Below are positions 50,380 through 58,900 of a stretch of DNA of 64,000 nt, piece by piece. The position numbers and the translations under genes are program-made. How positions within the stretch are numbered: the first letter of the stretch is position 1; each line of letters starts with the position of its first letter. The notes below the pieces were generated by a model. It did not search any database and had not been told where the DNA came from. It worked only from the letters and a program-made list of their open reading frames with translations. This DNA comes from Propionicimonas sp020161015 (GTDB taxonomy: Bacteria; Actinomycetota; Actinomycetes; Propionibacteriales; Propionibacteriaceae), in the NCBI RefSeq assembly GCF_964266745.1, contig NZ_CAXWGX010000012.1, positions 581,392 to 645,391 on the forward strand. The letters are read 5' to 3'.

Positions 50380-51711
50380 TCACGCTGCCGGCGGGGCGAG
50401 CTTGGCGGCAGCCACGTCCCAGGCGTCTGACGACCCGGCGTCGTAGGTGCTTCGCTGTGCCGCCCAGCCCACGATCACGCCGCCGCCTTCGACGACGGCA
50501 GGCTGGTCCCGGACCTCGGCGCCCGTGCCGGTGCGCACGATGCCGGACTGTGCTCCGGTGCCGAGGGTCTCTGAGGTGCAGCCGGCGGCGCTGGCCAGCG
50601 GTACGGGCGCGAGTCCAGGCCCGAGGATGGCTCCGTATCCGGTGTTGCAGCGCGTGATCAAGACCTCCTGCGGTGCGCCCGTCGGACCGGACGCTGCGGC
50701 GAGGGGGGCGTCAGCTCTGGAGATCAGCCTGCCGGGATGGAGCCTCAGTCCGTGACCGGTCCGTTCGACGCGGACCGGCTGGAGCGCCCCCCGGAGGTTC
50801 GTCCCCCGGACACGCTCCTCCGGAACGGCGATCGCGACCCAGTCGTCCAGGACCGACACCGCGAGCCCGAAGTTGTCGTCGGTCTCCGTTCGTCCCGGCA
50901 CCCCGGGGGTGTCCTGGGTGACGCGGATGGCCCAGTAGGTCAGCCCGCCGGCCATCTGGAGGATCCAGACCGCTCCGCCGTAGAGCTTCGGACCGGCCTC
51001 GTTCGCGCCGAGAACCAGAAGGTCGTTCGAGGCGGCCAAGGTCCGTCCGAGTGCCGGACCCCCGCTCGCCGATCCGACGATGCCGGGCGACCCGATCGTG
51101 ACGTAGCGCTGGGCTCCGAGCCGGCCACCGGGAGTCACCTGGCACAGCAACACCCCGCCGGGCCGGCCGTCCGTCGCCTCCGTCCCGACGGCCAGGACCG
51201 GGTCGGGCACCGGCACGAAGGCCAAGGCCGCGCCCACGGGACGCCCGCGGGAGCCCTCCAGCAGTATCTGCACGCCTCGTGCCGAGACTCCCCGAGCGGA
51301 TCCCCAGACCACCCACACCACGCCCTTGTAGTCGTTGGCACTGGAATCCGACACCACGATGTCGGCGTACCCGTCGCGGTTCAGGTCTCCCACGACGAGC
51401 CCTGCACCGAACCGGGAGTCCTCGACAGGAAGGTCATGGAACTGGTGTCGGCTGATGGTCTGCACCGCCCCGTCGCCGAACAGGATCCGAATGCCGCCGA
51501 CCCGGCGCTGCTCGCTGTCGTCCGTGGTGGAGAAGTCGCCGGTTCCCGGGTCGAGCAGCACGAGGTCGACCTTCCGGTCGCCGTCGATGTCGTTGATCCG
51601 CGTCGCCCGTGCAGACGTCCCCGGCGAAGGCCGCGGCGCGGCCGCCGCTGGCAGCGGGAACATCAGCACCGCTGCCAACACGACAGTCAGTGCAGACCAC
51701 TTCGGCGGCAC
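50380..51711 (-). CDS. Secreted FG-GAP-repeat protein
   Basis: About 443 residues from GTG 51711, preceded by AGGAAGG. A signal peptide (ALTVVLAAVLMFPLPAAAAP, cleavage near residue 25) leads to FG-GAP/VCBS-type blades with Asp-rich calcium-like loops: NDIDGDRKVDLVLLDPG, GDLNRDGYADIVVSDS, RFGAGLVVGDL, DNFGLAVSVLDD. It is a predicted extracellular integrin-like propeller for binding, not clearly an enzyme. It shows fewer regular repeats in the C-terminal third. Isolated gene. Confidence 0.82.
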   Translation of the reverse strand: MPPKWSALTVVLAAVLMFPLPAAAAPRPSPGTSARATRINDIDGDRKVDLVLLDPGTGDFSTTDDSEQRRVGGIRILFGDGAVQTISRHQFHDLPVEDSRFGAGLVVGDLNRDGYADIVVSDSSANDYKGVVWVVWGSARGVSARGVQILLEGSRGRPVGAALAFVPVPDPVLAVGTEATDGRPGGVLLCQVTPGGRLGAQRYVTIGSPGIVGSASGGPALGRTLAASNDLLVLGANEAGPKLYGGAVWILQMAGGLTYWAIRVTQDTPGVPGRTETDDNFGLAVSVLDDWVAIAVPEERVRGTNLRGALQPVRVERTGHGLRLHPGRLISRADAPLAAASGPTGAPQEVLITRCNTGYGAILGPGLAPVPLASAAGCTSETLGTGAQSGIVRTGTGAEVRDQPAVVEGGGVIVGWAAQRSTYDAGSSDAWDVAAAKLAPPAA

Positions 51712-51830
51712 GGCCGTGAACCTTCCTCTGGACCCTTCGCCGAGCCTAGACACTCGGCCGAGGGGTACACCGGAGCGTCGGGACCGAATCCGTACGAACC
51801 GCCGCTCCGTCGCCCGTGCTCCTGCACCTG

Positions 51831-52538
51831 TCAGGCCAGTTCCCAGTAGAGGCGCTTGTTGTCGCGACCCTTGTTGTCGTATCGGATGATCCGGCTGGTG
51901 CCGATCTCGCCGGTGCTGTGGACGTGGGTGCCGCCACAGGCCTGCGCATCGAATCCGACGATCTCGACGACCCGGACTCTCCCGGCCGCCACGGGTGGCT
52001 CGACGTTGAGGGTTCGGACGAGCTCGGGACGGGAGCGATACTCGGCTTCGGGGATGACGTGGGCGCGGATCGGCAGATCCCGCGCGAGGACGGCGTTCAC
52101 CGCGCCCTCGAACTCCGGCAGCCGGTCCCGGTCGAACCCGGACAGGCGAAGATCGATACGGGAGCGGTCGACGCCGAGCTGGACGCCGGTGATCGCGCCG
52201 CGGAAACGGGCACGCGCAACGCTGTTCACGACGTGCATCAGCCCGTGCGCCCGCATCACGGTGTGCCTGCGGGGCCAGTCGATCCTGCCTTCCACCGCTG
52301 AACCGACGCCGAGGTCGGCGTGGACGTGGTGCCAGACGCGGCCGTCCTGATCCTCCTTCGCCTCGGTCACGCCGACGTCGCTCCCGTCGACGGCAAGGGA
52401 TCCCTGGTCGGGGGGCTGCCCGCCGCCACCGGGGTAGAACGCCGTCCGGTCGAGGGCCACCCACCCGTCGTGGGCGGCGGTGACGACGGCACCGAACGAC
52501 GACAGGTACGCGTCGTCGAGATACAGGCGAGCGGTCAC
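51831..52538 (-). CDS. Alanyl-tRNA editing protein (AlaX family)
   Basis: The 235-residue free-standing editing domain hydrolyses Ser- or Gly-tRNA(Ala). The N-terminal domain (FYPGGGGQPPDQG) is followed by zinc ligands HGLMH (98-102) and CGGTHVHST (about 207-215). This is the AlaX-M/L-type arrangement. TACGAT ends 6 bases before GTG 52538, so it is leaderless. It is divergent from the peptidase E gene. Secure. Confidence 0.93.
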   Translation of the reverse strand: MTARLYLDDAYLSSFGAVVTAAHDGWVALDRTAFYPGGGGQPPDQGSLAVDGSDVGVTEAKEDQDGRVWHHVHADLGVGSAVEGRIDWPRRHTVMRAHGLMHVVNSVARARFRGAITGVQLGVDRSRIDLRLSGFDRDRLPEFEGAVNAVLARDLPIRAHVIPEAEYRSRPELVRTLNVEPPVAAGRVRVVEIVGFDAQACGGTHVHSTGEIGTSRIIRYDNKGRDNKRLYWELA

Positions 52539-52658
52539 GGCGGCATCGTAGGGGCGTCGAGGGGCCGGGACGAGATCCCGGACGGCGTGACTACCATCGG
52601 GCCCAAGACGGACTGACGTCCGGGCGCACATCCCCGTTGTCCGACCCTGGGAGGCACT

Positions 52659-53318
52659 GTGAGACTCCTGCTCACCTCCGGCGGCGTCACGAACGCCAGC
52701 ATCGAGTCGGCGCTCGTGCAGCTCCTCGGGAAGCCGATCGCCGACAGCCACGCCCTGTGCGTGCCGACGGCGCAGTGGGGACACCCGCTGTGCGGTCCGG
52801 CCTCGGTGCGGGGGCTGATCGCTGCCGATCCCCGGTTCCGCCACCTGACCGGCCTCGGCTGGGCCTCGCTCGGGGTCCTCGAGCTGACCGCACTGCCCAC
52901 CGTGGGCGCCGACCGTTGGGTGCCGTGGGTGCGGGAGGCGGACGCCCTGCTGGTCGACGGCGGCGACGCGACGTACCTGTGCCACTGGATGCGGGAGTCG
53001 GGCCTCGCCGCGCTGTTGCCTTCGCTCTCCGACACGGTGTGGGTGGGAGTGAGCGCCGGGAGCATGGTGATGGCGCCGCGGATCGGGGAGTGCTTCGTCG
53101 AGTGGCCCTCGGCGCCCGACGACTCGGGGCTGGGTGTGGTCGACTTCTCGATCTTCCCGCACCTGGGCGCGTTCCCGCAGAACAGCCCGGCCGACGCCGA
53201 GCGGTGGGCCGCCGGCATCGGCGGACCGGCGTACGCGATCGACGAGCAGACGGCCATCACGGTCGTCGACGGCAGGGCCGAGGTGGTTTCAGAGGGCGAC
53301 TGGACGAGGTTCGGCTGA
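52659..53318 (+). CDS. Peptidase E-like (S51 family) protein
   Basis: The 219-residue protein belongs to the class I glutamine amidotransferase-like S51 peptidases. It shows LLLTSGGVTNASIESALVQLL, the DGGDATYLCHWM segment and the nucleophile elbow VGVSAGSM with catalytic Ser. PepE cleaves Asp-X dipeptides; this actinobacterial branch may differ. GTG 52659 follows GGGAGG. Stands alone between divergent and convergent genes. Confidence 0.88.
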   Translation: MRLLLTSGGVTNASIESALVQLLGKPIADSHALCVPTAQWGHPLCGPASVRGLIAADPRFRHLTGLGWASLGVLELTALPTVGADRWVPWVREADALLVDGGDATYLCHWMRESGLAALLPSLSDTVWVGVSAGSMVMAPRIGECFVEWPSAPDDSGLGVVDFSIFPHLGAFPQNSPADAERWAAGIGGPAYAIDEQTAITVVDGRAEVVSEGDWTRFG

Positions 53319-53377
53319 CCCTTGCCGGCGACCTGTTCAGCGCCCGGGGAGCCGATCCGCCCGGCGCAAGTCTCCCG

Positions 53378-53941
53378 TCACCGGTTCCGGACCGCGTAGC
53401 GCACAAAGACCACGCCGTTGTCGAACCGTCGGTGGTCGATCAGCTCAAGGTCGAGCGGGACCCCGCGGGGCAGCGCAGGCTTGCCGCCGCCCACCGTGAC
53501 CGGGCACAGCAGCAGGACGCACTCGTCGACCAGTCCGTGCCGGAAGGCCTCGGCGGCGATCGTCGCGCCACCGATGCTGAGGTCGGCGCGGGAGGCTTCC
53601 TTGAGCCGACGCACCGCCTCAGGGTCGAATTGGCGCTCGATCCTGGTGCGGGCGGTCGACACCTCCCCGAGCGAGGAGGAGTACACGACTTTGTCGGTGT
53701 CACGCCAGATCCCGGCGTACTCACGGACGACCGCGGGCTCGTCAGCCAGCCAGTCATCCAGCTCCCAGACCCGCATGGTCTCGTACATCCGCCGCCCGTA
53801 CAGCGACGTGCCGATCCCGCGCTCGTGCTCGTTCCAGAAGGCGTGCACCTCCTCGTCGGGCACCGACCAGTCCAGCGAACCGGCCGCGTCCTCCAGGAAA
53901 CCGTCGAGCGAGATGTTGGCCGCGTAGATCAGCCTGCCCAT
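53378..53941 (-). CDS. Dihydrofolate reductase-family protein (RibD C-terminal-like)
   Basis: The 187-residue protein matches the COG0262 DHFR/RibD-C group: MGRLIYAANISLDGFLEDAAGSLDW, SLYGRRMYETMRVWE, DKVVYSSSL and LSIGGATIAAEAFRHGLVDE. It binds NADPH and probably reduces a pteridine- or flavin-like substrate, but it is not the essential folate DHFR. ATG 53941 has AGG-rich upstream sequence. No operon partner. Confidence 0.9.
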   Translation of the reverse strand: MGRLIYAANISLDGFLEDAAGSLDWSVPDEEVHAFWNEHERGIGTSLYGRRMYETMRVWELDDWLADEPAVVREYAGIWRDTDKVVYSSSLGEVSTARTRIERQFDPEAVRRLKEASRADLSIGGATIAAEAFRHGLVDECVLLLCPVTVGGGKPALPRGVPLDLELIDHRRFDNGVVFVRYAVRNR

Positions 53942-54041
53942 GGAACCTCCCCAGGTCGAGGGTCCAGCCTGCATCGTCCCGCCGACAGGAGCAATACCGC
54001 GAGGGTGACGCCGAAGCCGCCGCCGTCACCTCCCGCACCTC

Positions 54042-54070
54042 TTGACAAGAAATGTTGTCAGGGGCAGGGT
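54042..54070 (+). promoter_or_regulatory. Promoter and operator of the ArsR-type gene
   Basis: TTGACA (54042-54047), 17 bases, CAGGGT (54065-54070), then 6 bases to the ATG at 54077. The inverted repeat TGACAA-N6-TTGTCA (54043-54060) overlaps the -35 and spacer, as expected for repression by the encoded regulator. Confidence 0.75.
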
Positions 54071-54076
54071 GGGGCC

Positions 54077-54655
54077 ATGCAGGACGTCGAAGTCATCGAG
54101 AGCCCGGAGGCGGCCGCCGCGGCGCTGGACCCCGTCCGGGCGAGGCTGCTGAACGAACTGGTCGTGCCTGCCTCCGCCGCCGGTCTGGCCGCCCGCGTCG
54201 GGATCGCACGCCAGAAGGTCAACTACCACCTCAAGGCGCTCGAGGCGCACGGACTGGTGGAGCTGTCCGAGGAGCGCCGGCACGGGGGCATCACCGAGCG
54301 GGTGCTCCAGGCGTCCGCGGCGTCCTACGTCGTGTCGCCGGCGGCGGTGAGCGCGTCGGCGGCCGACCCGGACGCCACCACCGACCACTTCTCGGCCGCG
54401 TACCTGGTCGCCCTGGCCGGCCGGCTGGTCCGGGAGGTCGGTGCCCTGGCGCGCCGCGCCCGCGTCACCGGCACGCGGTTGCCCACCCTGGCGATCGACA
54501 CCGAGATCGGCTTCCGATCGGCCGCCGACCGGGCGGCCTTCGCCGACGACCTGACCGCGGCGGTGCTCGACCTGGCCGCCCGCTACCACCACGACGACGG
54601 ACGCCCGCACCGGCTCGTCGTCGCCGTCCACCCGCGTCCGAAGGAGAAGCCATGA
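54077..54655 (+). CDS. ArsR-type winged-helix regulator
   Basis: The 192-residue regulator has an N-terminal winged HTH (LDPVRARLLNELVVPASAAGLAARV, RQKVNYHLKALEAHGLVEL) of the HTH_20 type, then a helical ligand or dimer domain. It probably represses itself and the following SRPBCC gene, which it overlaps by 4 bases (ATGA). The promoter is leaderless and its -35 is covered by an inverted repeat. Such ArsR-SRPBCC pairs are common in actinobacteria; the inducer is unknown. Confidence 0.92.
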   Translation: MQDVEVIESPEAAAAALDPVRARLLNELVVPASAAGLAARVGIARQKVNYHLKALEAHGLVELSEERRHGGITERVLQASAASYVVSPAAVSASAADPDATTDHFSAAYLVALAGRLVREVGALARRARVTGTRLPTLAIDTEIGFRSAADRAAFADDLTAAVLDLAARYHHDDGRPHRLVVAVHPRPKEKP

Positions 54656-55440
54656 CCGCGACCGTCCCGTACCGTCTGCAGTTCAGCGTCGAGGTGCCCG
54701 GCACCGCCGAGCAGGTCTGGCAGGCGGTCGCCACCGCCAGGGGCATGAGCGCCTGGTTCCTGCCGACCGAGCTCGAGGAGCGCGAAGGCGGTTCCCTGCA
54801 CTTCTCGATGGGCCCCGACATGGGCTCGGACGGTCACGTGACCGCCTGGGAGCCGCCACGGCGCCTCGTCTACGAGGAGGACTGGGCCGCCCTGATGGGC
54901 CTCGACCCCGACGCCCTGAGCCCGTTGACGTCGGAGTTCCTCGTCGAGGCTCAGTCCGGCGGCACCTGCGTGGTGCGGGTCACGAGTAGTGGCTTCGGTA
55001 CGGGCGCGGACTGGGAGGCGGAGTTCTGGGAGGACATGGGGACGAGCTGGAAGCCGTTCTTCGACAACCTGCGCCTCTACCTGGCGCACTTCGCCGGCCA
55101 GGAGGCGACGCCGCTCGAGGCCTCCGCGTCCCACCCGGGCGATGCCGGGACGGTCTGGGCGGCGCTGCGCGAGGAGCTGGGCCTGGGCGGGGAGGGCACG
55201 ACTCTCGAGCTGCGCGACACCACCGGCAGGGTCGAGCGCGTCGGCGAGCGGCAAGCCCTCGTCCGACTCACGGCGCCGGTGCCCGGGATGCTGACCGTCT
55301 TCGTGCACGGGGCGGGGGAGGGCGAGTCGTCGGCGGGCGTGCGCGCCTACCTGTTCTCCCCGGACGCGGCCGAGTACGTGCGGCGTGAGGAGCCGGCCTG
55401 GGAGGCGTGGCTGCAGCAGCTGTCCGTCCCTGCCGAGTGA
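54652..55440 (+). CDS. SRPBCC (AHSA1-like) protein
   Basis: The 262-residue protein has an N-terminal START/AHSA1 fold (about 8-145; FSVEVPGTAEQVWQAVATARGMSAWF, HVTAWEPPRRLVYEEDW) that could hold a hydrophobic ligand, and a second, unrecognised C-terminal domain of about 100 residues. It overlaps the upstream ArsR gene by 4 bases and must be co-regulated. It may bind the effector that the regulator senses, but this is inference. Confidence 0.88.
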   Translation: MTATVPYRLQFSVEVPGTAEQVWQAVATARGMSAWFLPTELEEREGGSLHFSMGPDMGSDGHVTAWEPPRRLVYEEDWAALMGLDPDALSPLTSEFLVEAQSGGTCVVRVTSSGFGTGADWEAEFWEDMGTSWKPFFDNLRLYLAHFAGQEATPLEASASHPGDAGTVWAALREELGLGGEGTTLELRDTTGRVERVGERQALVRLTAPVPGMLTVFVHGAGEGESSAGVRAYLFSPDAAEYVRREEPAWEAWLQQLSVPAE

Positions 55441-55495
55441 CCGGATGCGGGCCCGCCCGTCCGGCGTCACCGCGCACGGGGCGGGCCGGCACCGA

Positions 55496-55945
55496 CTACA
55501 CGTTCGCGGAGGCGGAGGTGTCCCTGGCCATGCCGTGGCGGACCGCCGCCAGCAGGACGTCGACGTCGATGTCGGCAAGGCGGGCGAACCTGATGCAGTA
55601 GCCGGTCACGGTGGCCCGGCCGATCGAGGCGGCGTAGGTGCGGGAGAGGAAGGTCTTGTCGTCGAGCCCCAACACGTAGACCGAGATGCCCCTGGTGGTG
55701 GCGCTCAGGCCGATGAGGTAGAACTCGCGCGAGGATCCGTCGGCGTAGGTCAGCGCGTGGGTGCCGTAGCCGATGCTCGGGTTGGCCACGACCTTGCCGG
55801 TTTCGTCCGTGCCGTCGAGGAACCACAGCCGGGACCGCGGGAACTCCGCCAGGATCCGGGCGTGCAGGTGCCGGAGGTCGGCCTGCTTTGGCCCGGGTTG
55901 GGTGGCGAGGTACTCCTCGACCTGCTCGGCGGTTCCGGACGGCAT
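55496..55945 (-). CDS. DUF1801 domain protein
   Basis: The 149-residue protein matches the YdhG-like DUF1801 family: VEEYLATQPGPKQADLRHLHARIL, NPSIGYGTHALTY, YLIGLSATTRGISVYVLG. It binds no known cofactor and its role is unknown. ATG 55945 is preferred over an upstream in-frame start whose extension is only Arg/Pro-rich. It lies 19 bases after the ferritin gene on the same strand, so the two may be cotranscribed. Confidence 0.82.
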   Translation of the reverse strand: MPSGTAEQVEEYLATQPGPKQADLRHLHARILAEFPRSRLWFLDGTDETGKVVANPSIGYGTHALTYADGSSREFYLIGLSATTRGISVYVLGLDDKTFLSRTYAASIGRATVTGYCIRFARLADIDVDVLLAAVRHGMARDTSASANV

Positions 55946-55964
55946 CTGGACGCGCCGCCCGGGC

Positions 55965-56492
55965 CTACAGCGCGCCCCCGGCCGCGGCCGGGGCGGACGT
56001 GTCGTGCCCACCGTCGCCGATGCTCTCCCTGGCGACGTAGTTCTCCAGGTCGAACCAGTTGTCGCCCGCGCGCTGCGCGACGTTGAGGAGGGTGGCCATC
56101 GAGGCGACCTCCTCCACCTGTTCCTTGAGGAACCACAGCATGAACTGCTCGCCGAGCGGGTCGCCCCCGTTGCGGGCGGCGGCGAAGAGGGCCTCGATGT
56201 CGGCGGTCACCTGCTTCTCCTGGGCGAGCGCCAGCGCGATCGGCTCGGACGGGGTGGCGAAGTCGTTGCGCACCGGATCGATCCCGGGGATCGTCACCGC
56301 CAGGTTCCGGTCGAGCATGTACTGGACCATCATCATCGCGTGGTTGCGCTCCTCCAGCGACTGGCGGTAGAAGTAGCGGGCGAGCTGCGGAAGGTCCTGC
56401 GAGTCGAACCACACCGCTACCGCCGCGTACTGCTGGGACGCCGCGAACTCATTCCTGACCTGCGCTCCGAGGAGCTCTGTGAAGCTGCCCAT
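55965..56492 (-). CDS. Ferritin
   Basis: The 175-residue iron-storage protein forms a four-helix bundle with the ferroxidase residues in NEFAASQQY, FYRQSLEERNHAMMMVQYM (E-x2-H) and FLKEQVEEVASMATLL. It matches non-heme bacterial ferritin (BfrB/Ftn-like), which stores iron as a 24-mer. A TAGCCT box ends 6 bases before ATG 56492 (leaderless). No iron-regulator site was identified. Confidence 0.94.
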   Translation of the reverse strand: MGSFTELLGAQVRNEFAASQQYAAVAVWFDSQDLPQLARYFYRQSLEERNHAMMMVQYMLDRNLAVTIPGIDPVRNDFATPSEPIALALAQEKQVTADIEALFAAARNGGDPLGEQFMLWFLKEQVEEVASMATLLNVAQRAGDNWFDLENYVARESIGDGGHDTSAPAAAGGAL

Positions 56493-56565
56493 GCCCTCAG
56501 GCTAGGGGCGCACGCGCGGAACCGGCCATCTGCAGAATCACCACCGGCTCCCCTGCGGGATGCGT

Positions 56566-57012
56566 TCAGCCGCGGGCCTGCTCCACCCCCAGGTTGGCCA
56601 GCTGGTCCGCCCGTTCGTTGCCGGGATCGCCCGCGTGGCCCTTCACCCACTCCCAGCGGACGGTGTGTCGTGCGATCTGGGCCTCCAGCTCCTGCCACAG
56701 CTCCGCGTTCTTAACCGGCTTCTTGTCCGCGGTGCGCCAGCCGTTGCGCTTCCAGCCGTGGATCCACTTGGTCATGCCGTTCATCACGTACGCGGAATCG
56801 ACGTGCAGGTGCACCTCGCTGGGACGGGTCAGCGCCTCCAGGCCGCGGATCACCGCCAGCAGCTCCATCCGGTTGTTGGTGGTGAGCGCCTCGCCGCCGA
56901 ACAGTTCCCGGGAGTGCGGGCCGTAGGTCATCAGCACGCCCCAGCCGCCCGGACCCGGATTGCCCTTGCAGGCGCCGTCGGTCCACATGTGCAGGGTGGT
57001 CTGGTCGGTCAT
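56566..57012 (-). CDS. rnhA: Ribonuclease HI
   Basis: The 148-residue enzyme degrades RNA in RNA-DNA hybrids. Catalytic Asp12 (WTDGACKGNPGPGGWG), Glu50 (NNRMELLAV), Asp72 (HVDSAYV) and the final Asp near 136 (GNERADQLAN) are all present, with the basic handle KWIHGWKRNGWRTADKKPVKN-type segment. ATG 57012 follows AAGGAA. It marks the edge of the conserved region; beyond it the sequence becomes accessory. Confidence 0.95.
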   Translation of the reverse strand: MTDQTTLHMWTDGACKGNPGPGGWGVLMTYGPHSRELFGGEALTTNNRMELLAVIRGLEALTRPSEVHLHVDSAYVMNGMTKWIHGWKRNGWRTADKKPVKNAELWQELEAQIARHTVRWEWVKGHAGDPGNERADQLANLGVEQARG

Positions 57013-57295
57013 CGGGTTCCTTGCTGTTCGGCTCCAAGGAGGCTGGCAGGCACGAGCCGGTGCGCGCAAGCCGGACGCTCGGGGGACACGACTCGACTCG
57101 GCCAAGACGAGCCGGCCCACAGCAGGAAGGGCCGCGACGATCTCGGCGATAGCCGTCGCCGGAGCATCACCTGGACGAGTGGTAGCTCCTGAGTCGCGCG
57201 CTCATGCCGAATACAGCGTGTGCGGCAAGGCGGCATTCCCCCGCCCCTCGGGCAGGACTGACAGGGCTCCTGTTGTTGACGCGACGGAGCGGTGG
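57013..57295. other. Intergenic stretch without convincing gene
   Basis: This 283-base stretch separates rnhA from the TetR operon. I see no conserved reading frame, RNA gene or clear hairpin on either strand. It coincides with the boundary between the conserved chromosome and the more variable right end. Confidence 0.5.
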
Positions 57296-57853
57296 TCAGC
57301 CAGCGACGATTCCGGGGAGGACGAGTTCGAGCCAGCGCCCGATCTGTTGGGGCTGGTCTGTGGGGGCGGTGGCGACGAGGAGGTAGATGTCGTCGACGGT
57401 GATGTTCGGACGGACGTCGCCGTCTCGCTGGGCGGCTTGGAGGAGCTCTGCCACGGCGACGCCGGCACGGGTCTCGTCGGTCTGCTCCCCATGACCCTGA
57501 ACGCCGAGGCCGGCGGCGGCGGCTTTGACGGCGTGGCTCTTTGCGGTGGCCTCGGCGACGCGCTGGAGGAAGCCGACCACCTCGTCGACCGCGCGAGCGC
57601 CGGCACGGACGCGGGCGAGGGAGGCTTCGGCGTCATCGGCGATCGCGGAGACGTCCTCGGCGATCACCGCGGCAAGGAGGTCGGTCTTGGTCGGGAAGTG
57701 CCGGTAGAGGGTGCCGACGGCGACACCGGCGGCCTGGGCGATGTCGTCCATGCCGACCTCGGGGCCGGCGGTGGTGATCTGCGCGGCGGCGGCGTCCAGG
57801 ATCCGGCGTCGGTTGCGGATCGCGTCGGCGCGTTGGGGCCGTTCGGCAGCCAT
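57296..57853 (-). CDS. TetR-family transcriptional regulator
   Basis: The 185-residue repressor has a TetR HTH at about 30-60 (MDDIAQAAGVAVGTLYRHFPTKTDLL) and a variable ligand domain (TetR_C SbtR-like, RRDGDV and DDIYLLVATAPT segments). It is divergent from the SDR-aldehyde dehydrogenase operon across 104 bases holding two similar operator-like repeats, so it should repress both directions until a ligand, perhaps an aldehyde or alcohol, is present. Confidence 0.92.
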   Translation of the reverse strand: MAAERPQRADAIRNRRRILDAAAAQITTAGPEVGMDDIAQAAGVAVGTLYRHFPTKTDLLAAVIAEDVSAIADDAEASLARVRAGARAVDEVVGFLQRVAEATAKSHAVKAAAAGLGVQGHGEQTDETRAGVAVAELLQAAQRDGDVRPNITVDDIYLLVATAPTDQPQQIGRWLELVLPGIVAG

Positions 57854-57898
57854 CTGACTCCTCCATGAAACGAGAGAGGATCTCTCACTTGCATTAAC

Positions 57899-57937
57899 GT
57901 GAATGATGGTTCATGATGTACGTGAACCGAGATTCAC
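57899..57937. promoter_or_regulatory. Tandem operator repeats for the TetR regulator
   Basis: Two copies of GTGAA-N6-TTCAY lie 23 bases apart: 57899-57914 (GTGAATGATGGTTCAT) and 57922-57937 (GTGAACCGAGATTCAC). A further palindrome GAGAG-N3-CTCTC is at 57874-57886 next to the TetR start. Confidence 0.7.
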
Positions 57938-57957
57938 TTTACAGCAGGAGAGAGACC

Positions 57958-58791
57958 ATGACCAACACCGTTGCCCTCGTCACCGGAGCGTCCTCCGGGA
58001 TCGGCGAGGCCACCGCCCGCAAGCTCCAGTCGCTGGGCTACACCGTCTACGGAGCAGCCCGCCGAACCGAACGACTCAAGAAGCTGTCCGCCGAAGGCAT
58101 CCGGGCCGTCGCGATGGACGTCACCGACGAAGCGTCGATGACCGCCGGCATCGCGAAGATCATCGCTGAGGCCGGCCGGATCGACGTCCTGGTCAATAAC
58201 GCCGGTTACGGCTCCTACGGCGCGCTGGAGGACGTCGACATCGACGAAGGCCGTCGCCAGTTCGAGGTCAACGTGTTCGGCGCGATGCGGCTGACCCAGC
58301 TCGTGCTGCCGCACATGCGTGCCCAGCGGTCGGGCACCATCGTGAACATCACCTCGATGGGCGGCAAGCTGCACACCCCGCTGGGCGGCTGGTACCACGG
58401 CACCAAGTTCGCCCTCGAGGCGCTCAGCGACTGCTTGCGCATGGAAGTCGCCCCCTTCGGGATCGACGTGGTGGTCATCGAGCCCGGCGGCATCGCCACT
58501 GAATGGGGCGCAATCGCCGCCGATCACGTCGAGGCGACTTCCGGGACCGGCCCGTACGCCGCCCAGGCCAAGGCCGTGGCCAGCTCGCTGCGGTCGGAGG
58601 CCAACGCCAACCGCAACTCCCCGCCCTCGGTGATCGCCGACGCCATCGCCAAGGCCGTGACCGCCCGGCGACCCCGCACCCGCTACGCGGTCGGATTCGG
58701 CGCCAAGCCGCTGATCGCGGCCCGCGGCATCCTCTCCGACCGCCAGTACGACGCCCTCATCGCCCGCGCCACGGGACTCCCCCGCAACTGA
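57958..58791 (+). CDS. Short-chain dehydrogenase/reductase
   Basis: The 277-residue NAD(P)-dependent oxidoreductase shows TGASSGIG (9-16), NNAG (80-83) and the catalytic triad Ser133, Tyr146, Lys150 (WYHGTKFA). It probably oxidises an alcohol or reduces a ketone; the following gene would oxidise the aldehyde. ATG 57958 follows GGAGAGAG. It is the first gene of the TetR-controlled cassette. Substrate unknown. Confidence 0.93.
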   Translation: MTNTVALVTGASSGIGEATARKLQSLGYTVYGAARRTERLKKLSAEGIRAVAMDVTDEASMTAGIAKIIAEAGRIDVLVNNAGYGSYGALEDVDIDEGRRQFEVNVFGAMRLTQLVLPHMRAQRSGTIVNITSMGGKLHTPLGGWYHGTKFALEALSDCLRMEVAPFGIDVVVIEPGGIATEWGAIAADHVEATSGTGPYAAQAKAVASSLRSEANANRNSPPSVIADAIAKAVTARRPRTRYAVGFGAKPLIAARGILSDRQYDALIARATGLPRN

Positions 58792-58900
58792 CGGGCCGAG
58801 CGGTGTGGCTCCCGGCGCCCTTGGCTGGCAGCCGCCGGCACCTCAGGAACCGTCGCTCGCAGTCTCGCCATCGCGGGACATCCCCTGAAAGGACACCACC

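Noticed and set aside
57013..57295. Small frames between rnhA and tetR
   Set aside because: No start signals or protein-like composition on either strand.
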